NCBI GenBank assembly: GCA_025667525.1
Contig: CM046878.1
Coordinates: 397,176,974 to 397,240,973, forward strand
Source: Glebionis coronaria
Taxonomy: Eukaryota > Streptophyta > Magnoliopsida > Asterales > Asteraceae
Direction of reading: 5' to 3'
Length of the DNA: 64,000 bases
Of this stretch, positions 45,652-57,430 are shown in pieces. Under the pieces are notes generated by a model. That model searched no databases. It had not been told where the DNA came from and saw only the letters and a program-made list of their open reading frames with translations. The position numbers and the translations under genes were made by a program. Each line of letters begins with the position of its first letter. The first letter of the stretch is position 1.

Positions 45652-46996
45652 ATGAAGGACTGCCACAAGGGCGAGATGGAGGGCACATCTGGACATGCTG
45701 ATTCCAAGACGCCTCCTACTAGTGGACGCGTTTACACGACTTCTCGCGATCAGGCCAACAAGTCTACAGGTACCATCACTGGAATCTTGTATATGTATGG
45801 TCAAGCTGCATGTGTTTTATTCGACACGGGTGCTACTCACTTGGTCATTTCTACTTCTTATGCCAAGAATGTTAGGATATCCCCTATGCCTTTAGAGAAT
45901 GTTTTAAACATTTCCACACCTTTAAGAGACTTTGTACGCATAACCCATGGGTATAAGAACCTTACCCTAGAGTTTGACGACAAGATTCGTCCTGTTGACG
46001 CACTTCTACTAGATATGTGCGATTTTGACATGGAGTGGCTATCCAAACATCACGCCACCATAGAATGCCATACATATCGGGTCATCTTCGGTGATGTAAA
46101 TGCACCAGAGTACATTCTTAACGGGTTCGTATCCGGAAGGTCTGTACAAATAATTTCGACCCTGCAAGCACGTGCACTACTGTCACATGGTTGTGAGGGC
46201 TATCTTGCGACTGTTCATGATTTAAAGGGTGAATCTCCATCTATCCAGAATCAGCCGATCATGTCAGAATTCCCAGACGTGTTTCTAGAAGAACTTCCGG
46301 GCATACCACATGCTCGTGAAGTAGAATTTAATATTGAGCTAGTTCCAGGAGCTGAGCCAATATCCAAGGCTCCTTATCGCATGGCTCCTATAGAGCTGAA
46401 GGAGTTAAAGGGACAACTTCAGGAACTGTTAGAACGCGGTTTCATTCGACCTAGTGCTTCTCCATGGGGCGCCCCTGTTCTGTTCGTAAAGAAGAAGGAC
46501 GACATCATGCGTCTATGCATAGATTATCGCGAGCTTAACAAGATCACCATCAGGAATAGATATCCGCTACCACGCATTGATGACTTGTTTGACCAACTCC
46601 AAGGGGCCAAACATTTCTACAAGATTGATCTGAGGTCGGGTTATCATCAGTTACGGGTTAAAGAGCAGGACATCGCCAAGACTGCTTTCCGTACACGCTA
46701 TGGACACTACGAATTCGTAGTCATGCCTTTTGGCCTTACCAATGCTCTAGATGTCTTCATGGATATGATGAACAGTATCTTCCATGAGTTCCTGGACAAG
46801 TTCGTCATTGTCTTCATTGACGACATTCTTATTTTCTCTAAGTCCAAGGAGGAACACGAAGACCATCTTCGTACAGTACTACAGATACTTCACCAGTAGC
46901 AGCTGTATGCTAAATTCTCCAAGTGTGAGTTCTGGTTAGACAAGGTGGCCTTCCTAGGTCACATTGTATTAGCAGAAGGAATCACCATGGATCTAG
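45652..46996 (+). CDS. pol: TK2 protease and RT (interrupted by NA-3)
   Basis: The frame follows the Gag zinc knuckle. Protease [12 protein letters not shown] lies near 45817-45850. RT runs from about 46330, with [20 protein letters not shown], the YGHYEF...MPFGLTNA motif and catalytic FIDDILIF near 46813-46837. The TAG at 46897-46899 replaces a codon that is GAG in TK1. The frame continues ([16 protein letters not shown]) to 46996, where NA-3 begins. The Met at 45652 is not a true start; the polyprotein is read from gag. Confidence 0.88.
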
Positions 46997-48643
46997 TGAT
47001 AGGTGTGAAAACACCCATCCTTTTTACCACTTAGTTACAATAATAACCGAGCCAAAACATGTATTTTATGTCATTTATGTCGGAATTATGCGTGGTTTGT
47101 GTTTTTGTTGTGATTTAGGACGAAAAGGTGAAAAGTGGAGAAATCACGGCATTCACGAGCTTTTATCGAAGAAAAAGACGAAAGATGAAGTCGAAAGATC
47201 AAGATTGGAAAAAGAACGGAAGTCCAAGACTAATTCTGAAGATTTATCGAAGAAAAAGTCAAAAGACGGAAGTTTACTAAAAGCCGAATAACTCGAGTCT
47301 TATTTATGAAGAAAATACAAGACGAGTTTGAAGAAATCCCAAGACAAAGTCCAAGTATTAAGAAGATTAACAAAAGATTAAGAAGATCAAGGACCTAAGT
47401 GTGCAATTAAGAGAAAGAAGAAAGAGGGAGGAAGCTTCCTAAGCTCCTCCCTATTCTCCCTATATATAGTGACCAAACTCATTTGTTTAGAGTTGCTGGG
47501 TGGCTTGACAAACCACCACTTCCACCATTTTCATTTCTTGTCATTTATTTTCTTGCATTTTAGTTACTTGTTATGCACCTTTAATCCATTTAATTTTCAA
47601 GTAAGTTTTCATTCATTGTTCTTTAATCTTTACTTTTCTTGTCTTAATCTCTCATCTTCCTTTCTTGATTCTTGTTTGCTTTTGGTGCGATTTACATTTG
47701 ATCCGTGTTGTTCATTCATGTTTTCGTGCTTAAAAGTTCATCTTTTTATAGTTTGATTTTAAAAGTTTGTTTATTTAAAGTTTTGATAAGTTGTTATTCA
47801 TGTTTATTGAGTTCATCTCACCTTAGATTCGTTCTAGTTTTGGTAGTTAGCTTATTTCCATAGCTTATTGATCTTGCTTAACTTTCGGATCAAAGAGTGT
47901 ACTCGGAAAAGGGAAACCCTTTTCCGATCTGTCATTCCGACCAGCATACCCTCTTTCCGATCACCCAATCGGAAAAGGGCTTTGCTTATTCCGATTAGAT
48001 TTGTTTTGAATTATTCCGATTGAGTTGATTTTGCTTATTCCGATTGGACTCTTTGCCAAGTATTCCGATCAGGACCTTTTAGATTATTCCTATTACATGC
48101 ATTTTTCGTATTCCGATTTGCTCCCCCTCATTCCGATCACTTGATCGGAATAGGGCTTTGTGTTATTCCGATTTGGAGATTTTAGGTCATTCCGATTTAG
48201 CCAGTTTTCAAGTTATTCTGATCATGTCCATTTCTCAATATTCCGAAGGATTCCGATCGGAATGTATTCCGATCGGAATGTTTTGTTTTGTTCTAGTGTT
48301 ATGCTTGTTTGTTTTTCCGCCACTTCACTCGTTTTATCTTTAGTCTATTTTAATTACGTCTTGCATTTTTATTTGATTGTCAATTTACTTTTCGTTAAGT
48401 TTTAATTTTACGTCATTTAATTTCTCGTCATTTACATTCAAAGTTTTAAACATTGCACCGTTTACGTTTCAATTAGTTTTAGTTTTAATTACTTGTCATT
48501 TAATTTTAAGTCTTGCACATTTAATTTACCAAAACCAAATATATTTGTTTCACCAAGAAAACTAATCTCACACAATTAACCGGAAATCAATTCGAGAAGA
48601 CACCGAGAAAACGAACTTTTTCAACTAGCAAAACCAAACATTA
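46997..48643 (+). repeat. NA-3 5' LTR
   Basis: Starts TGATAGGTGTG. The end is set at ACATTA, three bases before the primer site, by analogy with the other elements; it could be ACCAAACA at 48640. A TATA box (CTATATATAG) is at 47459-47468. It carries the ATTCCGAT array at 47884-48275. Confidence 0.85.
47884..48275 (+). repeat. ATTCCGAT array in NA-3 5' LTR
   Basis: About 20 copies of TTATTCCGATT-type words with short varied spacers, ending in two joined units of a 16-bp palindromic repeat ATTCCGATCGGAAT(GT). The 3' LTR (53400-53815) has three of those units. It lies about 0.4 kb past the TATA box. Confidence 0.85.
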
Positions 48644-48646
48644 AAA

Positions 48647-48661
48647 TGGCGCCGCTGCCGG
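48647..48661 (+). promoter_or_regulatory. NA-3 primer binding site, tRNA-Asp type
   Basis: TGGCGCCGCTGCCGG, identical to the NA-1 site. Confidence 0.8.
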
Positions 48662-48716
48662 CTCTTTTCGTGAGGATTTACGGTTTTTTGTGAGAGACGC
48701 GTTGGCTTTTGGGATC

Positions 48717-48732
48717 CGTTCACTTGTGAACG
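48717..48732 (+). promoter_or_regulatory. NA-3 leader palindrome hairpin
   Basis: CGTTCAC-TT-GTGAACG, a perfect 7-bp stem after GGGATC, 55 nt past the primer site. The leader continues to 48849. Confidence 0.7.
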
Positions 48733-48849
48733 TTATTTTTCGTATCCAAATATTTTCAAAAATCCAAAAACATTTGAAAAATCATAAAAAGCATTTCTTT
48801 TTCAAAGTTTTGCACCAAAAATATTCTTCTTGCTTATCTATCTTTCTTT

Positions 48850-50502
48850 ATGGATTTTTATGTCCATTGCGTCGGGTGCGGGAGACGATTGTACGGGAAC
48901 GACTCTTGTAAATGGTGTACATGTGAGCGGTGCGGAAACGATATCAAAGATACACAATTAATACCAGGATTTTGTCCTTTGTGCCACTCACTTAATTCGT
49001 CCTTTTTGAACCCACCTACTCTTTCCCCGTGCATCTATTGTGGAAGCGATTCTCATTGACATGTTTCGTGCCCGGTTCAATACCCGTCTGTTCACGGACA
49101 AGAACCGGGGTACAATTATGACAATGAAAATAGCTATCCACAAGACGCACCCGACTTTTCTCCTTACCCTTCTTGCCAAAATTGTGGGGGTCCTCACGAT
49201 ACCTATTATTGTCAATCAATGAATTGTTATGAGCAAAATCCGTGTCCTCAGTTTTCTTCACCAACGGATTATTATGAACCAAACCCGGTTTCTAATTCTT
49301 CTCAACCGATGAACTACTATGAGCCACAACCATGCTATAATTCAGGTTTTCAACATTTTGAGCCCCCACAACACCCCATCGATCATCAACCCTCCTTCGA
49401 ACATTTGAGCTCCCACGAACAATGGGATACTCTTGTTAAGAAAGGTCAACAACTTCAAGAAGCTTTCACCAAGATCATCGAGAAATGTCAAGAGGATCAA
49501 CGACAGGAGCAAATATCGAATATCGCGACTTATACTCCTCCTCCGGTGTATCCATACTATTACGATGATGATGACGATGAGCCTACTATTTCTTGGAATG
49601 ATCTTACTGCTCAATGTCCTAGTGCAATTGTCATCCCTCCTCTCAATATCCCAAACGTGTCTAAGGAGTGTGATACATTGAATGAGCTTAGTGATGTTGG
49701 TCTTGATAAAGTGTTTGATGATGAGGTTTGTGACATACCGACTGCTATGGAGCTTTAGAACGACGTTACTCTTACGGAAGAGGTCGATCCAAATGATGAC
49801 GATTTTTCTCCAAGCTATGAGAATTTCACTTTTGAAATTTCTCAATCTCCACCGGGAGATGCGGGTGATGACGATTTATTCTCTCCGGTTTACGAGAAGT
49901 TCACCGATGAACATGATCTTGTGGATAAGGTGGAAGACGTGCTTCTTCGCGATAGATTACGGAAAGTTCATCTTCTTATTGCTCAAATCGAAGAGTTGAC
50001 TTCTCCTTCTCTTTCCAAGTCTTTACCTCCATCTATTCCTCCCGTTGAAGATAATGACCCATTGCTGGAAGAAATCGATATCCACTCCATCCCTCCAGGT
50101 ATTGATGATTATGACACGGAGGGGGACATTATTTTTGATAATTTGCTGCAGGAAGATATTGTCCCAAGTCCCCCTCCCGAGCACCTTTCATCCTCCCCTT
50201 TAGCCACTATCACAAAGGATGAGTGCTTTGACCCGGGAGGTGACCTTGATTATGCTATGATTGATAACAATACGGCTTTGCCGCTTGCTCAGCATCCATT
50301 GTCTTTGGGGGAGGACAATGTGCTTACTTTACCCACCCCACCTCCCGTGGATCTTGAATTCACATACTTCTCGTATGTTGAATGGACCTTTCTCCCATTC
50401 AAGACTTATCCCCCCGCCTCTCCTTTGTTGATGTCAACCGGGAACAAGGACAAGGTCTTTGATCCCGGTATTACATTCGAGGCTTCCCCATGGACTATTT
50501 AA
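48850..50502 (+). pseudogene. NA-3 protein: Cys-rich N-terminus, Gag-like knuckle, FDPG tail; two in-frame stops
   Basis: One frame of 551 codons from ATG 48850 to TAG 50502, broken by TGA 49057-49059 (codon 70) and TAG 49756-49758 (codon 303). The N-terminus has several CXXC pairs (residues 7-10, 20-28, 42-45, 61-64). CQNCGGPH....C at 109-121 resembles the ATH and NA-1 knuckles. The middle is P-, Y- and Q-rich, then acidic. FDPG occurs twice: CFDPGGD near 460 and the C-terminal VFDPGITF at 537-543. A stretch near residues 415-445 (GDIIFDNLLQED...) resembles part of the ATH linker between protease and RT ([12 protein letters not shown]). The first stop falls inside a CX2CX4HX4C pattern. Function unknown; nucleic-acid binding is likely. 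Confidence 0.75.
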
Positions 50503-50510
50503 TTCGGGGA

Positions 50511-50530
50511 CGAGTCAGGCTCGTGACTCG
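50511..50530 (+). promoter_or_regulatory. NA-3 stop-proximal hairpin
   Basis: CGAGTCA-GGCTCG-TGACTCG, beginning 8 nt after the stop codon, then GTTAACAAAAACAAGCGC. Confidence 0.75.
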
Positions 50531-52473
50531 GTTAACAAAAACAAGCGCTTTTTGGGAGGCAACCCAATTATCTATCTATTTTCACCATAGGTGTAGGGGG
50601 ATCCCCGTGGTATTTCTTGCTTTCTTTCTTATCATGTGCAGGGATTAGAGCTTCAAAGACACACTCTTGATGACTTTTGACGAACTGTGACTCCGTGTTC
50701 CCTTCTTCCCGGTTCTATCCTAAACTCTTTTCGATTCACTATTTTATATTTCTCAATATTAAAATAGGAATCTCTTTAGTTGTCTCTTTCTTAGCGAGAT
50801 TTAAACAACGTGCACAATGTCCTAAGTGTAGGGGAGTTTACTTCCACATGCTTAAACATTGAGGACAATGTTTATCTTAAGAGTAGGGGGGACTTCTATC
50901 GAAGTTAAGTGGCCTTTTCCTTGTATTTGTCCTCATTTTAATCGGAAAATTTGATTTTTTGACATTTTTCAAAGTTTTGGCCTTTTAGTTTTTACTTTTG
51001 TATAGTTATTTTCTTTCCTTATTAGAATAAATTTTAATAAAGTGGTTTTAATTTTCAAAAGTCGTGAATATTTTGACTTGACCCGAGTTTACTTATTTAA
51101 GTTTACTCTAGCTAGTATCCTTAACGTGTTTAAGTCAAGTTTTGCTAGGCTTTTATATAGGGAGCTATAAAACGCGAAAGTCTTAACCCTCACGGATTAA
51201 GAACAAGAACTTTTCGCAAGTTCCTATAACTGATCCTAGAGAGTCGTTTATCAAGGGAACTTTAAAATACGATTTCTAAACTTGAAAAAGTCTAAGAATT
51301 TGCAAGATCCTATAGATGACTCGAAAACCCAAAACTTTGATTTAATAGGCTAAGCATCTACGAGTCTCATTCCTTGAGATTTTAAATTGTGGAGAACGAG
51401 AGATGATAGAGTCAATTATAAGTTTGGTATTCTTTCGTGAATTTATGTGAGTTAATTATAAGCCTATTCTCCCTTCGCTTATTAATAAATTTATCTGTAA
51501 TAAATAAGGTTGTCCGATTTAAAAGGTTACTTAGCTTCTAGTCCAAGATCGTTTAAAAGTTGCTTGGTATGGATTAGAGTTCATAGCCAAGGCATTACTT
51601 ATTGAAGCGGGATGCGAAGATTGGCGAGTCCGAAAAGGCCCTAACAAGGCATGAGGGCTATATTTGGTTGCTAAAGATCCAAAAGTGATGTGAAGAATCA
51701 TTTATCAAAAATCTATATGAAGGATCAAGACACACGACGAAAAGCAAGTACTCCCAAAACATCATGGAGAAGTCTATCCAAAAAGGCCCTAACAAGGTAT
51801 GAGGATAAATAGATCCAAGTCCTAAAAGGAGGCGGATCGTTGTTTATCAAAGTCCAAAGTAATGATTGGAGAAAAATGAAGAAGTCGTGGTCCATTTATG
51901 AAGAATCTCTCAAAACTTCAAGTGAAGAAATTCCATTATGAAGAGAAGACCATTATTTCAAGAACGTCTCTCAAGGTTTGAAGTATGAAGTCGCTGCCAA
52001 ATATCGGTCCGAGAAAGGTCTCAAATCGCGAAGCGAGTTATGCCAAGATATGAACTTTATGAGGTCCCGAGAAGCAGTTTTAAAAGATTTTGTCCTTTAG
52101 CTAACTATTGATTAAATCGTTCACTTTATTTTCGGACTAAATAACTATCAAAATAAGTCAAAAATGCATCCTCGTGATCATTCAAGACAACAATAAAATA
52201 TAAGAGATACCCCTAGGAATAAGGGAGTCTAAGTGAATAATTGGCCCACATGAGTTCATGTTAGTTTACTAACTTATAATAACAATGATCTCGTTTTTAA
52301 GCTTGGTTTGGAGAAAGTGAAAACTTGAGAATGATTATCATTCACGACATTTCCAAAACCTAAGGTATGTTTTTTATTTCTTTACTTTGAATGTTTATAA
52401 TTTTCTATCTCTTTAATAAAGGCCAACGTGGATTGATTGTGATGAAAAATGTAAAAGTGCTTTGTAACTAATG
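50531..52473 (+). other. NA-3 3' untranslated region
   Basis: About 1.9 kb, no credible ORF, largely alignable with the interior of NA-2 on the opposite strand. It includes a polypurine copy GGTGTAGGGGGA at 50590-50601 and the internal module. Confidence 0.75.
50823..50905 (+). promoter_or_regulatory. NA-3 internal hairpin/polypurine module
   Basis: TAAGTGTAGGGGA (50823-50835), hairpin AAACATTG-AGGA-CAATGTTT (50854-50873), TTAAGAGTAGGGGGGA (50877-50892), hairpin ACTTC-TATC-GAAGT (50892-50905). Confidence 0.8.
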
Positions 52474-52513
52474 CATTGCATGAGGACATTGCAATGGTTA
52501 AGTGTAGGGGATT
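52474..52513 (+). promoter_or_regulatory. NA-3 terminal hairpin and polypurine tract
   Basis: Stem CATTGC/GCAATG with an 11-nt loop containing AGGACA, then GTTAAGTGTAGGGGATT before the LTR start TGATAGG at 52514. Confidence 0.8.
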
Positions 52514-53836
52514 TGATAGGTGTGAAAACACCCATCCTTTTTACCACTTAATTACAATAATAACCGAGCCAAAACATGTATTTTATGTCATTTATGTCGG
52601 AATTATGCGTGGTTTGTGTTTTTGTTGTGATTTAGGATGAAAAGGTGAAAAGTGGAGAAATCACGGCATTCACGGGCTTTTATCGTAGAAAAAGACGAAA
52701 GATGAAGTCGAAAGATCAAGATTGGAAAAAGAACGGAAGTCCAAGACTAATTCTGAAGATTTATCGAAGAAAAAGTCAAAAGACGGAAGTTTACTAAAAG
52801 CCGAATAACTCGAGTCTTATTTATGAAGAAAATACAAGACGAGTTTGAAGAAATCCCAAGACAAAGTCCAAGTATTAAGAAGATTAACAAAAGATTACGA
52901 AGATCAAGGACCTAAGTGTGCAATTAAGAGAAAGAAGAAAGAGGGAGGAAGCTTCCTAAGCTCCTCCCTAATCTCCCTATATATAGTGACCAACCACATT
53001 TGTTTAGAGTTGTTGGGTGGCTTGACAAACCACCACTTCCACCATTTTCATTTCTTGTCATTTATTTTCTTGCATTTTAATTACTTGTTATGCACCTTTA
53101 ATCCATTTAATTTTCAAGTAAGTTTTCATTCATTGTTCTTTAATCTTTACTTTTCTTGTCTTAATCTCTCATCTTCCTTTCTTGATTCTTGTTTGCTTTT
53201 GGTGCGATTTACATTTGATCCGTGTTGTTCATTCATGTTTTCGTGCTTAAAAGTTCATCTTTTTATAGTTTGATTTTAAAAGTTTGTTTATTTAAAGTTT
53301 TGATAAGTTGTTATTCATGCTTATTGAGTTCATCTCACCTTAGATTTGTTCTAGTTTTGGTAGTTAGCTTATTTCCATAGCTTATTGATCTTGCTTAACT
53401 TTCGGATCAAAGAGTGTACTCGGAAAAGGGAAACCCTTTTCCGATCTGTCATTCCGACCAGCATACCCTCTTTCCGATCACCCAATCAGAAAAGGGCTTT
53501 GCTTATTCCGATTAGATTTGTTTTGAATTATTCCGATTGAGTTGATTTTGCTTATTCCGATTGGACTCTTTGCCAAGTATTCCGATCAGGACCTTTTAGA
53601 TTATTCCGATTACATGCATTTTTCGTATTCCGATTTGCTCCCCCTCATTCCGATCACTTGATCGGAATAGGGCTTTGTGTTATTCCGATTTGGAGATTTT
53701 AGGTCATTCCGATTTAGCCAGTTTTCAAGTTATTCCGATCATGTCCATTTCTCAATATTCCGAAGGATTCCGATCGGAATGTATTCCGATCGGAATGTAT
53801 TCCGATCGGAATGTTTTGTTTTGTTCTAGTGTTATG
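52514..53836 (+). repeat. NA-3 3' LTR, first 1.3 kb
   Basis: Matches 46997-48307 with about 15 substitutions by eye (near 1 percent) and one extra 16-bp ATTCCGATCGGAATGT unit. It stops after GTTATG where NA-4 begins; TTATG (53832-53836) is the probable target site. Confidence 0.9.
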
Positions 53837-54939
53837 TGATGAGACTGTATTTATACATAGTCTCATCGTCCAAATCGAGCCTAAAACGCTTAAAATATCA
53901 TCAAAATACCCAAAAATATGCCTGTGTTTGTTCATTGTGTATTTCAGGTACGTATATCGTGAATTCACCAAAAGATCAAAGGAATCAAGCAAAAACGAAC
54001 ACGGGAAACGAAGCTGCACAAAGAACCGGACCCGAATCATGAATTTCCTTTGAAGTCCTTGAAGTTTGAAGATTTGGCAAAAATGGTCCCTCAAGAATTG
54101 AAGACTTGTCATATTATACCCTTTAAAAACTCAATTATTGCATTAGGGTCCCTAATATTTCAAGATATTGCATGATGAGCCCTTGAAGAATGAAGATTTT
54201 ACATAAAAAGCCCTTTAAAACAAGCTTGGAAAATACTTTGTGGCCAAAATCTAAAGTTGAAAACTTAAATTGTGAAGGAGTTGCAAGTTTAAGCTGTTTA
54301 AAACTATATAGCAAGTAGAAGGGAATTGAGGGACTTATTTTGCCCAGACAAACAATCTCCCCTCACCCAACCAAATGCCTACACGTCACCACTTTCCACC
54401 TTTCACCCAATCAAAAACACCCCATCCTCCACGTCTGATATCCACCAGCCTTAATTTAATCCTATTTTCGAATAATGATTAATTAATACAACTGGCGCCT
54501 AAACAACCTTTAATCCCTAAATCTGGATCAAAACACACACAAAAAAACACACTTATGAACTATAAACCCTAATCCCAAACCCACATAAATCAAAGAGGTT
54601 ATTCCTAATTCTTTCCAGAACATCAATTCACCCTAACCTAATCCCATCCCAACTCCCAAAACCCATCACCCTCAACTGTGGCCCCCTCCCACATGGTGCC
54701 CTGCACCAAAAACACTTGAAGACAAAGTGATCCCAGGCAAATCAACGACCCTCCTTCAATTCTTGCTTCCAAAGAAAGTTTTAACAGCTTAGATTGTTTC
54801 TCCACAATTGGCAATAACAACAAAATCACATGGGGCACCAAACGAAGACCAAATGTGAATTCAGTCAAAGGGCATTCTGGGAATTAGTTTGTACTAGGGT
54901 TTACATTTTTTATTTTTTCTAGATTGTTCTTATTAGTAG

Positions 54940-54946
54940 TATATAA
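54940..54946 (+). promoter_or_regulatory. NA-4 LTR TATA box
   Basis: TATATAA with a matching site in the 3' LTR near 63215. Confidence 0.5.
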
Positions 54947-55152
54947 GCTGTCAACATGTGACAAGCTCAGGGGTTCCAAATTTTTGTTCTTTCACTTTTT
55001 AGTGTAATTTTGAATGAAATAAAAGTTTGAGTTCCCTTAAATTTCTTGTTTTTAATTTACTTGTTATTTAAATTTAGTCAGTTAAATTCAGTTTATCATC
55101 AAAAGGTTTTCAAAAGGGTTTGGAAAATTTTGTTGAGACCCACATTTGGTCT

Positions 55153-55189
55153 GTCAGCTTATAGCTTATTGTATAAGCTATAAGTTGAC
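55153..55189. repeat. 17-bp inverted repeat with 3-nt loop in NA-4 LTR
   Basis: GTCAGCTTATAGCTTAT (55153-55169) pairs with ATAAGCTATAAGTTGAC (55173-55189), loop TGT, one G-T wobble. The 3' LTR has it unchanged at 63427-63463. Confidence 0.85.
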
Positions 55190-57430
55190 TGTCCAACTCG
55201 TGTTACTTTCACTTGCTTGTTTCAGTATGGAAGATTGGAAGTCCCAAGTTTCTATCTAAAAGCTTCATAAGTTTCTGTTTGGTTCCAAAGTTGGAAGGAA
55301 AATCAGTTTTAAATGTTTTTTTTATAAGCTATGGAGATAAGCCAGCTTAATAAATAAGCTTGGCTTATATTCATTTAAGCTATCATTTCCAGGATTATTT
55401 TGTTCTCTTTGTTTGATATCAGCAGGTTTACAAATCCAGTGTTTTGGAGGTTGGTGTTTTGTTTTGAAGACCATCATCATCATCATTAACTACATACCAA
55501 CAGTTCCTCTCTAAAGATTGTCAGCTCAAGCCCGGGCTTGATGGAGAAGGGAAAGCTTCCCTTTGTGATACCTGGATGTAGGATCACCAGGTAAAGACTT
55601 TTCTCACTTTTCTATACTTGCTTTGAGATTTTGTTTGAAACATGATGATTTAGATAGTAGGGTGTTGAATGTTAGGATAATGCTGGATATAGTATATTTG
55701 TGAGATTGAAACAGGTTAGGATTGATTTGAAATGGTTTGATGCAAGTTTGAGTAGAGTCCTTTGTTTAATCGCATGTTTCAGATTTTTAAGGGGTGTTTG
55801 GATTCAGGTTTTAGGCTCATTTTATTAGGTGCATTTGGTTTAAAATCTGCTTAGATTCACTCATTTCAGTATCTTTGTGTTTTGTCTGCTTAGTGTGTTA
55901 GTTTGGGTACCATTTGGTAGGTTTTGAAGGCAAGTCTTGAATATAACCTAGCAAAAATCAGTATAAGCCATAACTGCCCATTTTTGTAAGTTTGTGCCTT
56001 ATAAATTTTAGTGCTTGATAGGATTAAGGGTAGGATAGGATTTGTTTGTGTTTTAGGGAAGATAGTGAGTGGCTTGAGTGAGTTTTGGCCCACCAAAACT
56101 CACCCAAATGCACAACACACCAGCAAACCCCCAACAGCCTAAACCTTTATATCAGTAACTGCATTAGGGGTGTTTCTCATTAATTGTGCTTAGTGACTTA
56201 TAGTTTTTATAATTTTGTTGACTCCCCACAACCCAACTGGTTGTGGGGGTGCCTTTGTTTGCCCACAAATCCAAGCAATACTCAAGATATAAGCCAAAAG
56301 GTGCCCAGACCCTATTTTTTTGTGAAGGCAGTGGGAACTCACTTCCTACTGCTAGTGTAAAAGTTCCCCCTGCCAAGCTAGAAAACAAAATCAGTCAACA
56401 TGTCACTATCAACTTTTGACTTTTTTGTCTTTTGTGGTGAAAAATAGGATTTAGGGTTTCAAACCAATTTTGTTATTTTTTTTATTTTATTTGTGATATT
56501 TCTGTTTAATTAATTTTTATTTTACTGTTCATTTAGTATTTTTCACATTTAATAGCTATTTTTAATTAACTTTTAATTTCTGAATTTTGTCTTTTAGTGT
56601 AAAATTGTAAGATTTTTCAGTTTTAAAAATTTTCTCATATTTAGAAAAACATTTTAAGGTTTTTAGTCCAAAAATATTGTACTGTTCACTTTTTAAATAA
56701 TTTTTAGATTTTATTTAGTTTAATTAGGGTTTTAATTGTATACTGTTTTGTCTTTTAGTGAAAAATATTTGATTTTCCAAAATTTTTCATTTTTCTATGG
56801 TTCAATAGAGTAAAATAGGATTTTTAAAATTGGTAAATTATTTTTAGCATTATTTAATTATTTTTTATAATTATTTTAGTTTTAAAATAGTTTTTAGTGT
56901 TTTAAAAATAGAAAAACAGTAATTAAAATTTAGGAAAAATACTTTTTAGTTCATAAATAATATAAGTGAGTTATTTGTCCAATAAAATAATATTTTGGGC
57001 TTTTCCTTAATTATATTTAATTTTTGGGCTTTAATTAGCATTAAAAATTAAATATTTAATTAATAAAAGGTTTTAAAATATTTTTATTGGATTTTTATCC
57101 TTATTTATATTATTTTGAACTACTTTTTTATTTTTAATTTGTTTTTAGCTTAAAATTTTTAAATTTTCACGTTTTACGTACTTACGTTCGCGTTTTATGT
57201 CATTCGTCGTAGTTAATTGTAATCGTAGTTCGTCTTTAGTTTTCTTTCTTTTCTTATCCAAAAACGACACTACCCTAAACTTTTGATTATATATTTTGGC
57301 ACATTAATCCACACACCTCCTCGAGAACGAACCCGCATTTGTTCGGTTTCGCGTTTTTCCTAAAACTTGCAACTTAATACTTGCCCATTATACGCTCTTT
57401 TTCCTAAAAGACGTGTTTCTACGACTATCA

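Larger units (their letters stand above)
40923..46996 (+). mobile_element. TK2: Tekay-like Ty3/gypsy element inserted in TK1, itself cut by NA-3
   Basis: A 2993-bp 5' LTR, primer site, leader, gag, protease and RT are present. RNase H, integrase and the 3' LTR must lie beyond NA-3/NA-4, outside the window. Flanking base pattern GGTCT at 40918-40922 is the predicted target duplication. Gag has four stops and pol has one. Confidence 0.88.
46997..53836 (+). mobile_element. NA-3: non-autonomous Athila-type element, 3' LTR cut by NA-4
   Basis: 5' LTR 46997-48643, tRNA-Asp-type primer site, one ORF with two stops, a 2-kb 3' region with the shared hairpins, a polypurine tract, and a 3' LTR from 52514 that breaks off at 53836. 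Sequence matching 48308-48643 should reappear downstream of NA-4, outside the window. It inserted into TK2 RT; TCTAG (46992-46996) would be the left target duplication. Confidence 0.88.
53837..57430 (+). repeat. NA-4 5' LTR
   Basis: TGATGAGACTG...GACTATCA, 3594 bp, TG...CA ends. The TATA box is near 54940-54946 and AATAAA near 55018, so most of the LTR would be transcribed U5-like sequence. Beyond 56400 it is strongly T-rich. Small ORFs here recur in the 3' LTR and look like chance frames. Confidence 0.88.

Noticed and set aside
47088..47756. ORFs at 47088-47291 and 47469-47756 (and partner 52845-53273) as genes
   Set aside because: Both are in the NA-3 LTRs; the partner frame is joined differently, so the frames are not conserved.
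48647..48661. Possible tRNA gene at the TGGCGCC sites
   Set aside because: Only about 15-17 nt match a tRNA 3' end and they sit next to LTR ends, which is the pattern of a primer binding site.
54638..54868. Minus-strand ORF also found at 62912-63142
   Set aside because: It recurs because both lie in the NA-4 LTRs; it has no domain and differs between copies as LTR sequence does.
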